Assembly: GCA_022575985.1 (NCBI GenBank)
Contig: JAKSXM010000007.1
Location: 1,242,501-1,306,500, forward strand
Reading direction: 5' to 3'
Length of the DNA stretch: 64,000 nucleotides
DNA from: Anagrus nilaparvatae
Lineage: Eukaryota > Arthropoda > Insecta > Hymenoptera > Mymaridae
Made by a program: the position numbers and the translations under genes. Below, in pieces: positions 22,754-36,000 of this stretch (positions within the stretch are counted from its first letter, which is position 1; every line of letters starts with the position of its first letter). The notes beneath the pieces are model-generated. The model was not told the origin of the DNA and searched no databases. It saw nothing but the letters and a program-made list of their open reading frames with translations.

Positions 22754-25700
22754 ATGGAGTTGAAAATTTTGACTATTTTAGCTTTTTTCTTTTACGTGAA
22801 CAATTGTGTAAGTAAATTATTTTATATTTTTGAATTTCGAGCATTTCTCCATTCACAAAAAATCATGCATTTATAAGATTGCCATAATGTGCATTAACTA
22901 TTTTCATGTAAATTTGTCAAATTCTTTATTAATTTTCATTTACTCTTTTCATTAAACTTAATAAAAAAATAAATATTTATATGATAAAAAAAATATTTGT
23001 ATCTACTTTTTTATACTTGGCCTCAACTTGGCTCAAATAAATTTCACGCTCAAAATATCTTATTAGATTCTAAAATTTTCTTTGTCTTGATACCAACAAA
23101 TTAATAGTTAATAATTTTCAGGTTGTAATAGGCGAAGAAATTGATAATGTTTTAAAACGTTCCATAATCAGTCGAAAAAAAACAATCGATGATGAATTAC
23201 AAGAGAAAAGAGAATTCTTATCAGAATTTAATTATATGAAGAAACAATATTTGGATGTAGCACAAATTTCATATAATAATACAAAAAATAATCTTAATGA
23301 AATAGCCAAAAATGTAAGTAATGAAATTATGGCTTAAATATTGATGCAACAAAATCCTTCGTAATTATTTTAACCCATTAACGCCCAACCGACAAACCTT
23401 GGACACTCGCATATTTTTATATAAAAAAATTGAAATTTTGGGCCAAAAATTGTACCTAGTAGATATTTAAGGCTGCTATTTCCGAATCTGAAGTCCGTTT
23501 TCACGTACAACCCCTCGGGGGTGCGATATCAACCCCCAAAGTGGGATATGTTTTAAATGAATTTTTGAACTTTCTTTATAATGTTATTTAGCCAATAAAA
23601 ACAGTTGACTTTTATAAAAAATTATTGCTAGAACCTTTAGAAATCTCAGAAAATAAAAGAAAAATATTTTTAACTGTTTTACCTCATAGGGGGACACATT
23701 ATGGGGGCATGGGGGATGGACTTTTTTGGTACTTGAATAAATTGAAATTTTTACCTAAAAATGTTGTCTGGTAGGTATTATAAGCTGCTCTTTACGAATC
23801 TGAAGTCTATTTTCACGTACCACCCCTCGGGATTACGATATCAATTCCTCAAATGGGGTGAGTTATAAATATACTTTTAAAGATTTTTTAACGATTCAAC
23901 ATTTGGAAAAGTGGTTGCTCTTTAAAAAAAATAATTACACGAACTGTAATAAAATTCAAAAAATCACGTGCATATCTAAATACCCCATTTCAACCCCTTA
24001 GAGGGGTGGTAATAGGGTGAACTTTATAAATAAACGAAATTATGATTTTTAGGCCTAAAAATGGTGTCTAGTAGGTACCTTTGGCTGCTCTTTCCGAATC
24101 TGGAGTCCATTTTCACATAAAATCCCTCGGAGACGCGATATCAACCCCTAAATTGGGGTAAATTATAAATATGCTCCTAAAAATTTTTAAACGATTCAAC
24201 GCTTGAAACAATGGTTTTTTTTTTGAAACAATGGTTTTTCTTTAGAAAAAATAACTATGCAATCTGTAAAAAATGTCAAAAAATCACGTGCGTATTTGGC
24301 TCATTTTCATTTTTTTTGCAAAAATAGATTTAAAAAAAATAATATAAAAATCTTGTTTTAGTGCTGTAATTTTTAGAAAACATAAAGTAAAAGTTTTTTT
24401 TATCAAAGGATCAACTTGTTATTGTCATAAAAACTAAGTAAAATTAAAAATTTTTTTTTATTGTGCTTTTAACCGATTATTTCTTGAGGTATAAAAAAGT
24501 ATTTTTATGCTTTTTTGAAAAAATACGTAATTTTTGGTCATATTTTAAACTAAACTAGCATCTAAAACAGTAATTTAAGGTTAAATAGCTGTTGGTACAT
24601 CTAAAATTAAGTGAAATACAAACTTTAAAAAAAAGGAAATAAAAATCCATGCACTTATTTTGTTTAAAACACCAAGTTCTTAATAGGAACGGTAAAGGCT
24701 TTTTAGGGGAACGGTAAAGGCTTTTTTGTCATATTTTAGCCACAAATTTTATTTTCAACTTAAAATTATGTTAATTTTTATGGTGTATGGTCAACAACTT
24801 TTTGAAATACAAACTTTAAGAGAAAAAAATTTGTAAATTCTTACTTCAATCGGTATATACGACCACGTGACACAATTTTTGCAAAAAAATGAAAATGAGC
24901 GATATAATTATTCAATACCTAGCAAGCCATTTTTTTGCGTAATTTTAATAATTTTAAAACATTAAACGTAAATCTACAATTTACCCGATTGTAGGGGTTG
25001 ATATCGCACCCCCGAGGGGTTGTATGTGAAAATGGACTTCAGATTTGGAAATAGCAACTAAAAATACCTACTAGATACCATTTTTAGACCTAAAAATTAT
25101 AATCTTGTTTATTTATAAAGTTCGCCCCATTACCACCACTCTAAGGGGTTGAAATGAGGTATTTCGATATGCACGTGATTTTTTGACATTTTTTACAGTT
25201 CGTGTAAATATTTTTTTTAAATAGCAACCACTTTTCCAAGTGTTGAATCGTTAAAAAATCTTTAAAAGTATATTTACAATTTACCCCATTTTAGGGGTTG
25301 ATATCGTAATCCTGAGGGGTTGTACGTGAAAACAGACTTCACATTCGGAAACAGCAGTCTAAAATACCTAGAGGGCACCATTTTTAGGTAAAAATTTCAA
25401 TTTATTCAAGTACATAAAAAGTCCATCCCCCACGCCCCCATAATGTGCCGCCCAATGGGGTAAAACAGGTAAAAATATTTTTCTTTTATTTTTTGAGGTT
25501 TTTAAAGGTTCCAGCAATAATTTTTTATAATTTATTGGCTAAATAACATTATAAAGAAAGTTCAAAAATTCATTTAAAACATATCCCACTTTGGGGGTTG
25601 ATATCGCACCCCCGAGGGGTTGTACGTGAAAACGGACTTCAGATTCGGAAATAGCAGCCTTAAATATCTACTAGGTACAATTTAAATATCTACTAGGTAC

Positions 25701-26476
25701 AATTTTTGGCCCAAAATTTTAGTTTTTTCATATAAAAATATGCGAGTGTCCAAGAATTGACGGTTGGGAGTTAATGGGTTAACATAAAATAAGTTTGGTA
25801 CTTATAGAATAATTTAAATAAATGTATCCGTAGAAGACTTAAAATGTTTAATATTCAAATTGATAAATTATGCATAATACCAAAAGAATTATTTTTAGGC
25901 AACTGACTCGTATAAAAACTTAATGGAAGAAGCTCTATTGCGCGGGTTAAATACTACTGCATGTGAAGAATTAGAGTTTTCATTCTACGATAATATTCAA
26001 GAGTGTTTTGTTCAGAGTAAATTCTTTGTCAACTTATTTATGAATAGAGACTCTATCGTTAATGAAGACTATAACGCATTAAGGGATGAGGTCAAAAATG
26101 CCCAAGAAAAAGCCGATAAATGTGTAGTTGGAATCGATTCACCTTGGAGAAATTTTGCCGCTCATGCATGTTTATTTCAAGTAAATAAATAAAATCATTA
26201 ACTTTTTTTCAAACCAAGATTATATTTTATTGTAATTGCGTTAAAACTTTTCAGGTTAAAAAAGATATTCAAAGAATTAATAAATCTGAGCCATTTATAG
26301 ATATGAAAAAATATGTAGGAGACCCAGAAAGAGAAACATTGTTATCTAAATTTAAAGAAGACCTATACAATGAATACTTAACTGAAGGGATACATAAGGT
26401 TGAAAAAGAATCTGAAAAAGACGCAGAAGAAATACGTGAATGTTATGATAAATTATTAAAAAATAATAACGTTTAA
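22754..26476 (+). CDS. secreted helical protein family, copy A (4 exons)
   Basis: Unrecognised family; predicted secreted protein of 249 residues. Exons: 22754-22807, 23122-23313, 25899-26180, 26255-26476. Every junction has GT-AG signals and is phase 0. Exon 1 encodes only the signal peptide (MELKILTILAFFFYVNNC). Exon 2 gives a charged helix (SRKKTIDDELQEKREFLSEF). Exon 3 starts ATDSYKNLMEEALLRGL and ends SPWRNFAAHACLFQ. Exon 4 ends RECYDKLLKNNNV. Cysteines shared with B and C are TAC, DKC, HAC and EC-Y; A has one extra (IQECF). Possible N-glycosylation sites are NNT and NTT. Copy A differs most in the middle of exon 3 and in exon 4, where a segment is replaced and four residues shorter. The number and layout of cysteines recall the insect TsetseEP/DUF725 secreted proteins, but I cannot confirm that. 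Confidence 0.85.
23374..25778. mobile_element. piggyBac-like 2.4-kb palindromic element in intron 2 of copy A
   Basis: It is flanked by TTAA on both sides (23370-23373 and 25779-25782). The termini CCCATTAACGCCCAACCG and the complement of CGGTTGGGAGTTAATGGG match at 17 of 18 positions and begin CCC as in piggyBac. Copy C has the empty TTAA site at 49941-49944. The arms continue inward as long inverted repeats made of ~300-bp blocks containing AACCCCTCGGGGGTGCGATA-type words. No transposase is present. Confidence 0.8.
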
Positions 26477-27903
26477 AGTTTTTTTTATGCAAAAAGAGAT
26501 TTTAGTTTATAAATAAATAATTGTTTGTTGAATTTGTCAAAAATAAATGTTGATTGATTTAGTTATTTAAGAAATGAAGTTAATAAAGTTTTACGATACA
26601 AATCTTAACAATTTTTATAATTTTTTAAACCTTTCGTTTCAGTTAATAAATTTTAAAAATAATAATAATTATAACAATAATGACAAATAATAATAACCGT
26701 TACATGGAAAATTAGAAAAGGCAAATAATTAATAAAACTGGAATTGTCGGATGAGATTACTTATATCTTCTTCTAAGAAAATGAGATAATGCACCTAGAT
26801 TTCTGCTAAAAACAGTCTTTAGTATAAAACAGTGAAATTATATTTTTGCACGATACAACGAAGAATTTATCCATCTTTCAGCAGATACATGCCTAATTTT
26901 ATTCTTCAAATCGATTAATTATCATAGTTTTTTTGGGTTTCCAATAACAAAAGTTATCGAGTTTTTTCAATTAAAAAATGTTTACACTGGATTAAAGTAG
27001 AATCCAAATGAACAATTTTCATAGAATTACTCAAAATTTGGAACTAATTTAGAAAACTCTTAGTAAAATAAGGAATCTTAAAATTTTTTTATTTTTAGAT
27101 ATTTTTATGTAAAAGCTAATCGAACATTTTAATTTTTTTACAAAAAAAATAACTTATATTTAAACAACGAAAAAATTTATTTATTCTATTTGGCAAAGCA
27201 ATAAATTACTTAATTAAATAAATTTTATTTGTTTTTTTTTTCTATTATAAAATAAAGCATTTAACAGAACAAAAAATATACATAAAAGAAAAATTCAGTT
27301 TCGCAAATCTCCTGCCATCTCTTGGTTTGCAAATAAAGTTTGCTTACATTGTAAAATGCAGGAAAGATAGGAATCCCTTAGGAAATTACTTACTAATTAG
27401 ATACTATTTTGCATTTTACTCATATTTTTCAGTTAAAATAATTCATATTTAATCAAATCAGGTTTTAGGTAAATAATGTTTTGTTGACCTTTAAAAATTT
27501 TATAAGAACTGTTTTGATTGTAAAGTGCACCTGTTGAAATATGTAACAACAAAAAATTAATATGTATGAATAAATAAATATATAAATCTATGGTATTATG
27601 AATTATTTTAAATATAAAATATAAAATAATAAAATATAAACCAAAAATATTTATGATTAGACGTTTAATTTAATTATTTAAAATAATTTATAACTTTTTT
27701 AGTTTGTAATTATTATTAATTATAATTATTAATACATAAAAATATATAAAATAAGAATTCTCAATTGGGCTCTATCGCATCCAATGGCCTTAAGTAAGTT
27801 TTCAAGAACTTTATTTATGCATATTCAAAAAATATAAGTTTAGTTCTGATAATTTTTGGTAGATTGTTGAAAATGTATTTGCTTAAGCTGATAATTAAAT
27901 CTG
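26477..27903 (+). other. 3' flank of copy A
   Basis: AATAAA at 26582-26587 lies about 110 bases after the stop and is kept in B (36418) and C (50756), so it is the likely polyadenylation signal. The remainder aligns with 50651-51830 (C) and its end with 39000-39260 and 58060-58330. No coding content seen. Confidence 0.55.
26582..26587 (+). terminator. polyadenylation signal, copy A
   Basis: AATAAA inside GAAGTTAATAAAGTTTTACG, conserved in position and context in all three gene copies. Confidence 0.55.
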
Positions 27904-29749
27904 ATTGGCTTATAATTATTTGACGAAATCTGTATATGCCATTTTAGATTATCACAAAAAACTAAATTTAAAGCAATAATTTAAAAGTGATTTAAAAACT
28001 TTAAATCACGTCGTCAGCCCCTCGCAAAAGAATACATCAAGTATATTTTAAATACCAAGTATTAAATTCAATTATTGAAATGTATAAGGAATATGTTTAT
28101 TTTATTCGATGGTTACTAAAAATAGTACTTTCTTAATAATATAAATTTTTTAAGAATACATTTCAAAAATTAAATATTGGACACATTAGATTTTTTATAT
28201 TCTCGTTATATTCCTTTTGTCCCGAAAAATTAAGACCTGAAATTATTATTATTTTTTTTTTAATAATAAATTATTTACTGTTATCGACAAAAAGCAATGT
28301 TAAAGATTTATAAACACTACTTAAAATTTATATTTTAAAAAATTTTATTAAAAAATCGTTTTTCATTTCGAATTACCGCAGTGAGAAAGTGCGCGTGTTC
28401 TGTTTAGTTCTACCCCAGTTTTATTTTAGTTCTAACCTGCTAATTAAGGACAAAAAGAGCAAACCAAAAATTCTGTTCTAAAACGAAATTAAATCTTTTT
28501 AATCAGAATTGGTAAATCGAATTTATTACCAGGAACCAACAACGACCAATTTAAAACAAAAAAAGGTATTTCTCTAATTTCAAAATAAATTTTTTTTATT
28601 TCATTAACAATATTTAGCAACATATAAGTAATTATTCGAAAAACCTTAAATAAAGATCAAAACACATTTCTCTTTCGAGAAAACTTGGGAAACAAAATCG
28701 ATTTACATTTTAATTAATTTTAATAAAACAGGTATTTATTAGCTTTTCTAAAATTAAAAATATAGTTGTATTCAAATGTATTTTATATATGAATGGGTAA
28801 CCGATACATTTTAATTTAATACGACACAAGAAATTATGGATAGACTACCTCGAAAATTCAGAAACATTTTTTCAAAGATTTTACTCATAATAATCAAAAT
28901 TTTTTAAAAATTATATTTAAATCTTACAATAGTTAATTTTTCAAAAAGAATTTTAATATTCAATGCAGAGAGCAGAAAAGCAAGCAAAACAAATCTCAAC
29001 TCAAAATTTAAAATATTTTTTATTTTGTAAATGAGTGATTGCAATTTACATAGGAAATTCCTGGATAAATAGACTTAGCGTTTAATTATATACTCACAAA
29101 TATAAATAAATTCTGATTATGATTCACTTTAAATTTAATTATTATTTATAATTTTCAACATTTTTCAATAATAATGAAAAAAGTGATGTAAAAAAAATAT
29201 AATAATAGTAAGAAGTTTCGCGAAGGATGTTTAAGTAATATGAGATATAATCTAATTATCGTTAAAAATCTTTCACGGCTTTCATTCAATACTAATTGTC
29301 AATGCTTTTCATTCTAAAAGTAAGAACTAATTCTAGGTTAATACAAATTATTAATAAGCAGAGTATACAATTAGACTTCCTGTTATCAAGAATTTTTCCA
29401 ACTTTATGTATTTTAAATTGACCTTTACTTAAATTATTTAGTATTTGTTGGTAGGTAAATTATACAGAAATTCTTGAACGTGAATGGCTTATTATTCAGC
29501 ATTTTATTGTAATTTTCTAATACAGACAGGTGATAAAAATTGCTTTAATTATAATTGAATATTTTTGATGTAGTTTCTTAATTTGAAGTTTCACCAGCTT
29601 ATCATTGGAATGTTACTACCAAGAATGAAACATTATTTCAAACTTTCGAAAAATTTTTAAAAAATTTCCGGAAAAGTTTTATCTTATTCAACATTAGATC
29701 ATTTTCCAAATGACAACAAAATGCATGAAGCAAAAGCTGAGATACGTTG

Positions 29750-30490
29750 CCAACTAGCTGGCACTAAGGTTCCTCAAACAAAGATCTTAATACATGAATA
29801 TGCCACTGATATCACCGATTACAACCATACAGTCATACATTCATTTCTCTCTTAATTCCATATTAGCTGTGAAATATCACCGGTTACGATGTTTTCAAAT
29901 ATTAGTACTTTCATGGAATTAAATGAGGTATAACACAAAAAAAAAATGTTACATTTTAAAAAATTTTTTTGTTTGTTATTTTGAAAAAAAATTTTTGAAA
30001 AAATTCTGTATTAGATCCAAAAAATTACTTTAAGCGATCTTTCTAAAACTAGAGCTCTAATAGAAATAAATTAGGTACTACGTCTAAAAAGAAAAAAAAA
30101 ATTAGTGTTTTTTGTATTCTTTTGTGAAAAAAATTAAAAAAAAATTAAGTATCAGATTCGAGATATCAAGTAAAAACCATTCGTTCTAATATAAGTACTT
30201 CCATGGCAATAAATGAAGTATTACACCCAAATTAAAAGAAAGTAGTTTGAGATTTTTTTATGAAAAATTAAAAAAAAAAAATTAGGTTTTAATTTCATAA
30301 TGGTTTTGAAGTATGACCGGTTACACACACACGCATACACACACACATAAAGAATTTTGATAAAACCCTGTTTTTTAGCTTCCTGAAGTCTCAAAACTTG
30401 CTTATATGCCAAAAATAAAAAAACAAAATTTACCCCATCAAAATGAACCATTGAAGTTCAGCAGAGGAACCCTCTGTGGGAAACCAAAAG
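29750..30490 (-). repeat. GT-microsatellite repeat family, copy 2 (reversed)
   Basis: Reverse orientation of the family at 11094: A/T-rich tandem repeats first (29890-30290), then a CA run (about 30322-30346), the leader complement and a decayed GGTTCCTC hairpin near 30460-30480. It is absent from the matching place in unit A (17440-17470), so B and C share a post-A insertion here. Confidence 0.6.
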
Positions 30491-33053
30491 TGCGTAGTTG
30501 TTATGAAAAGGTATTTAAACATAAAACTAGTAATATTGTAATTAAAAATTGATAAACCTAGGCTTAAATGATTATGAATTAAATAAAACTTTTTTTAATA
30601 TTATTCTTTTTAATTAAAAACCAAGTATGAATTTTAAAATTCATTTGTAATGTAATATTCCTGTTATTTTATTTTTAAAAATTCTAATTATTTACATTTT
30701 GAAAGACTTTTAAATTTGTAAAAAAAAGTTGAGCAAATGTGCAAAACTCTTTAATTTGTAACGGCTCTAATATAAACTCAATGGTTGCATTTTGAATCCA
30801 TTTCTTAAATAATAAGCTCAAAATTCTAACCTTAAAATGTACTAATCCAATATAAAAATTTGCTTTAAATTAACTTTTTCTCGAATTTAATTTTGTTAAT
30901 TAAAAAGTTTTGAAGATGCTAATTAATTTAATTAATTATAAAATTATTTTTTAAAATATTAAATTTAGAAACTTTCTTAGAACAATTAATATTCTTTCTT
31001 TATAATTTATTAAATAATTCAAATTTATCCGGAGTTCGAAGGATTTCCAGTTTATTTATTCAATACGAAAAGTTAATTCAATCGACTATTTTTTATTCTT
31101 TCATAAATAAAATATTTATCAATTGATAAGATACAGTACATATTTATTTTTCTAATTTTTTATGATAAAATCGCGCACATCCTGCATACTACCCGAAGTT
31201 ATTATCGAGCTAATGTAATTAGTTAGAGAGCTTATAGTAACAATAGAAAGTTTTAAGTTTTTAAAGTTAATTTATCATTATATTTCTAGTGAAAATAAAA
31301 TATATTTTTAGATACTCAGTCACATTAAATAAAATTTACTGAAAGTTTACATATTTACGTAAATATTGACTTATTTGATTGGAATCATTAAACTTGTTGC
31401 TTGCAGGCTTTAGGGGCGATTTTATGGCGTTATCTTACTAGATTTCTAGGTACACTAAAGTTAAAATAATTGATCTTTAGGAACAACATATCAACAGAAA
31501 TAAAGCGAATTCCTACTCTAAATAATCTTTGCTAGAATTCCAGTAATAGTTACTAAATTTCAATTATTCTAACTTTAGTGTCCCTAGATATCTAGTAAGG
31601 TTACGTATCTCAAAATCTCCATGAAATATAAAGAATAGATCCCAGAAGAATTTTGTAACGAAATCAAATAAATTTGAATCTCAAAATTCTTATTTTTTGA
31701 ATCCCGAAAATTCAGATTTAGCTGAACTTGTGATTAGGAATTAACAAGACTTAAGGTTAGTTAGTAAACCTCATACATTGGCCAAACTGAAACAAAAGCG
31801 TTAAAGCGTTGAGTTAGTTATCGTATTACTAATAGCAAGGCATGTCTAGTTTCGTGTCGTGCGTATTCTATGTTTGTTTTTTTGAAAACCATCGTTCAAA
31901 AAGTCTTAAGCTCTCTTAAATTTTTTTATTCGGTCGTATTGGTAGTCGCCAAGTTTCTTAATAAGTTGATAGTCAGAGTTTTTACTTACCAGTCATCTGG
32001 TATTCTCTTACGGTCGTTCACTAGAGGTCTACAAGGTAGTGGCGCTATCAAAATGATAAATTAAAATAAACTTGTGTATTTTTATTTTATGTCAAGTTGA
32101 CACCACTTACTTGCGGTCTTAGTCCTAATAGCAGTTTCGCAAATCCAGTCTTTTACTCGGGGGAGACCGAGTTCTTTGTAAAACTTATCGAGAGTTCTAA
32201 CAAATGTTGATTTAAATTTTTATATAAAATTGAAATATCCATTCTCTTTCGAGAACAATTTTTTGGCCTTATAGTGAAAAGGAAATAGGTTGCCTTTATT
32301 CCCTTATACACGGAATAAACTCAAATTGAAAATGAAACTTAAATGAAATAAAATAAATAAGAAAGAATATTCACTTTATTTGCAAAATACTCATACATAG
32401 ATTCCCATATACCAAGTGAACTATATTCTGGTCACATGAAAAAATTTTATTTTAAATTCTTCTGCACCTTGATAAATCCAATTTTTGCATTATTGCAATT
32501 TAAATTAATAAATTTAGTATTTGTTAGGGGTGTATTGGGTCGGTCTTTGGGTAAACCCAAAAAGCCTTAAAGGTAAACAAGAATTTTCAAAATAAAATAT
32601 TAATAGAATCGTAATGCCAGGAAAGTTTCCGATTCAAAATTGTATCTACGAAACTCTAGAGCTTTTTGGTTTACCCCTATTAGAATTACTATTAAAATTA
32701 AAAAATTAAGCTTTTATCATCGTACAGATGAGCTGTGTGATTTTTAGTTAGAATCCAAAATTTTTAAATCTATGTTTATATGTGTTTCGTATGGTTTTCT
32801 TCTCTTTACCCATTCTTTACAGGGGAGTAATTTTTCTTAATAATATCGTTTATTTTTATCAAAATTTTAAACAGTTGATCTAATAAATTAGTTTAATACT
32901 TTAATTTAATACTCATAAATATGTAAATTTCTATTTCGCGGAATTAAAATTTAAATATTTAAATCGAATAATATTTAAAAAATTAGTATTTAAAGGTTAA
33001 AAAAAATCGATAATAATTAGTTTCATTCAATTTGTAACCTAAGACGTTCCGAA
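30491..33053 (+). other. unit B 5' flank of copy B
   Basis: Non-coding sequence aligned with 17470-17838 plus 19973-22753 in A and 46240-48421 in C. It contains the MITE-like inverted repeat at about 31414-31622 and a TATATAAAA box at 32221. At the position of the 5' UTR donor of A and C (ACAG|GTAAGT) copy B has ACAGGGGAGT (about 32819), which lacks the GT. Confidence 0.5.
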
Positions 33054-36000
33054 ATGGAGTTGAAAATTTTGACTGTTTTAGCTTTATTCTTTTACATGAA
33101 CAGTTGTGTAAGTAAATTATTTTATATTTGTAGATTTTGAGCATTTCTGAACTCACACAAAATTATGAATTTTTAAGATTGTCATTATGTGCATTAACTT
33201 TTTTTCTTGTAACTTTGGCAAATTTTTTATTCATTTTCATTCATATATCCAACAAATAAATAAATTTTTAATTTATAAAAAAAATATTTCAATCTTTTTT
33301 TTTTTAATACTTGGCCTCAACTTGGCTCAAATAAATTTCATGCTGGATGTACACCAAAATATCGCATTAAATTCTGAAAGCTTTTTTGTTCAATTCAAAT
33401 TTAATAATTTTCAGGCTGTAATAAACAAAAAAACGGATAATGTTTTAAAAAATTCCATAATCAGCAGAAAAAAAACTATCGATGATGATTTACAAGAGAA
33501 AAGAGAATTTTTATCAGAATTTAATTATTGGTTGCTACAACATATTGATGCAGCACAATTTGTATACAATAATACGAAAAATAGTCTTAACGAAATGGCC
33601 GAAAATGTAAGTAATAAATTTATGGCTTAAATTTTGATGCAATAAAATCCTTCGTAATTATTTTAGCATAAAATAAATTTAGTACACTGTAAAAAGTAAC
33701 TTTCTTAGATTTACAAATAAAATAGAATTTTTTCGAAAAATTAGTGAATTTTCAAAAAATTTTGTTAATATTCGATAAAAATCGTAAATTTACTAAATTT
33801 AGTATATTATCGAAAAATTCGAGAAATTTATTTTATTTTATTTTATTTTATTTTATTTTATTTTATTAATATTAAACGGGCATATTTGCCCTTAACAATA
33901 ATCCAATACAGATTTAAATAAATTTTGATTATTTAGCTTATAAACTAAGTAAATATTTAAATAAAGTAACAATTTGTAAAGTATTTAAACAAATATTTAA
34001 AACAATATAATATTCAATCTAATAAATGTAATTTATTTTATTTAATTTAAGTTAATTAAAGTAAGGTGAAGCAAAGTACAATTCTGAATGATAAAGCAAG
34101 AATATAATATTTTACAAATTAAATTACTGAGCAGTAAATTAATTAGTCATAACATTTCAGATATTGACTTCTAATAATTTTTTTAAATGATAAAGCATCG
34201 ACTTCAGACACCAATTTATGTAAATTGTTATCAGAATTCCAAATCCTGCATAGTCTATAATAGGGTGAAAAAAATAAAAAATTGGATCTGGTAGAATTAG
34301 CTTGACCTTCAGTAATACTCCGAGGAAATAGTAAATTATAATCTATTTTTCTAATTTAGAATTTAGGTGAATCTCTAAGTTTATTATCAGAAAGACAACT
34401 ATATACAAATAAAATATCATTGATATCATGATATGAGTCGACAGAATAAATATTTAGTTTATTAGAAATAGAACTTTAATTGTGATTATCAAAGTTCATT
34501 GGCTCCCCAATCTTAAATGATGAAAACCTTAAAAACTTATGTACTAAACTTTCAAGCCTGCTACGTTTCTGTTGAGTATAGGGTCTCCAAATACTAGAAC
34601 CAAATAGTAAATGGGGTAAAACTAATGTTTTAAAAAGAATGGAAAGAGACCTCAATGATCTAAAGTCATACGTCGAGCGTTTAATAAGACCAATCATTCT
34701 AGATGAAGTTGATATTACATGATCTAAGTGATGTCTAAAATACCATTTTTCATCAAGTATTAACCCAAGATCTTGAACTTTTGATACTTTAGGTAAGGTA
34801 AATCCATTTGTTGGTAATTAAATTTAAACGTAATTGAATTTTTAAAAAAGATAATATTTGAGATTTTGAAATATTAATACCTAATTCATTTTCCTGTGCC
34901 CAAGAAAAAAAGTCAATAATATCCATCTGTAGAAGAATGGAGTCAATGGGTGAGTTAATCGGACGACGGAGCCTAGAGTCATCAGCAAAAAGTTCGAGTT
35001 TAGAAAATTTAATGTGATTATGTAGTCTTGAGGAACATCAGAAGTTACATGAAACTAATCAGAGACAGTAGCCTCAAATTTTACAGCTTGATAACGATTT
35101 AAAAGATAAGATTTAATCCATTCAAGGGCGCTATCTCTAATCCCAATATTGTATAGCTTATCAATAAGTAAATGATGGCTTACCTTGTAAAAAGCCTTAG
35201 AAAAGAGAATTCTCGATTTTTTTTTGAATTCATAAGAAAAATTGATAATTTATAATTTTTTTTCGAAAATTTACAAAAAATATTCCCTTTTAGAATGTAG
35301 AGCACGATTTTAAAAACATTATAGTTTGTATTTGTTTTTGTATATTTGAATTTGTGTAAAGCCTGAAATTTCTCGAAATAGGTCTGCAACTACAAGTTTT
35401 GAATCGGAAAGTTTCTTGGATATGTGAAACCCGACTCTATTTGAAGCAAAAAATCCGAAATTTCGTAATTGTGAATTTGCAACTTTTTTCATAAATGCAC
35501 AAAAAAAAATCGAGAATTCTTGAATTTTTCGATAATATACTAAATTTAGTAAATTTACTATTTTTTTCGAATATTTACAAATTTTTTTGAAAATTTACTA
35601 ATTTTTCAAAAACTTTCTAATTTTTTTGTTAATATAAGAAAGTTACTTTTTACAGTGTACTTATAAAATAATTTAAATAAATGTTTCCAAAGGAGACTTT
35701 AAATATTCAATATTGAAATTATTTTCAGGCAACTGACTCGTATAAAAACTTAATGGAAGAAGCTCTGTTGCGCGGGTTAGATACTGCTGCATGTGAAAAA
35801 TTAGAGTCTTCATTCTACGATAATATTCAAGAGTCTATTGATATGAGTAAAATAATTGTCTTAATGTTACAGAATCAAACTTTGCCTCCTTATGTTAGCT
35901 ATAACACATTAACAGATGAGGTCAAAATAGTCCAAGAAAAAGCTGATAAATGTGTAGTTGGAATCAATTCACCTTGGAGAAATTTTGCCGCTCATGCATG

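Larger units (their letters stand above)
11871..27903 (+). repeat. duplication unit A
   Basis: Segments 11871-12029, 12461-12620, 15613-16666, 17385-17838 and most of 19973-27903 align in order with unit B and unit C. The start is recognisable from CGTTGTCAGCCCCTCGCAAA (about 11975) and GAACCAACAACGACCAATTT (about 12588), both repeated in the other units. Unit A is the most interrupted upstream of its gene, with a MULE remnant, a PIF-like element, two fold-backs, a mariner-like element and a LINE. Confidence 0.75.

Noticed and set aside
31870..32064. Short frame upstream of copy B resembling one at 47255 in unit C
   Set aside because: The similarity follows from the duplication; the A copy has a stop and the differences show no coding pattern.
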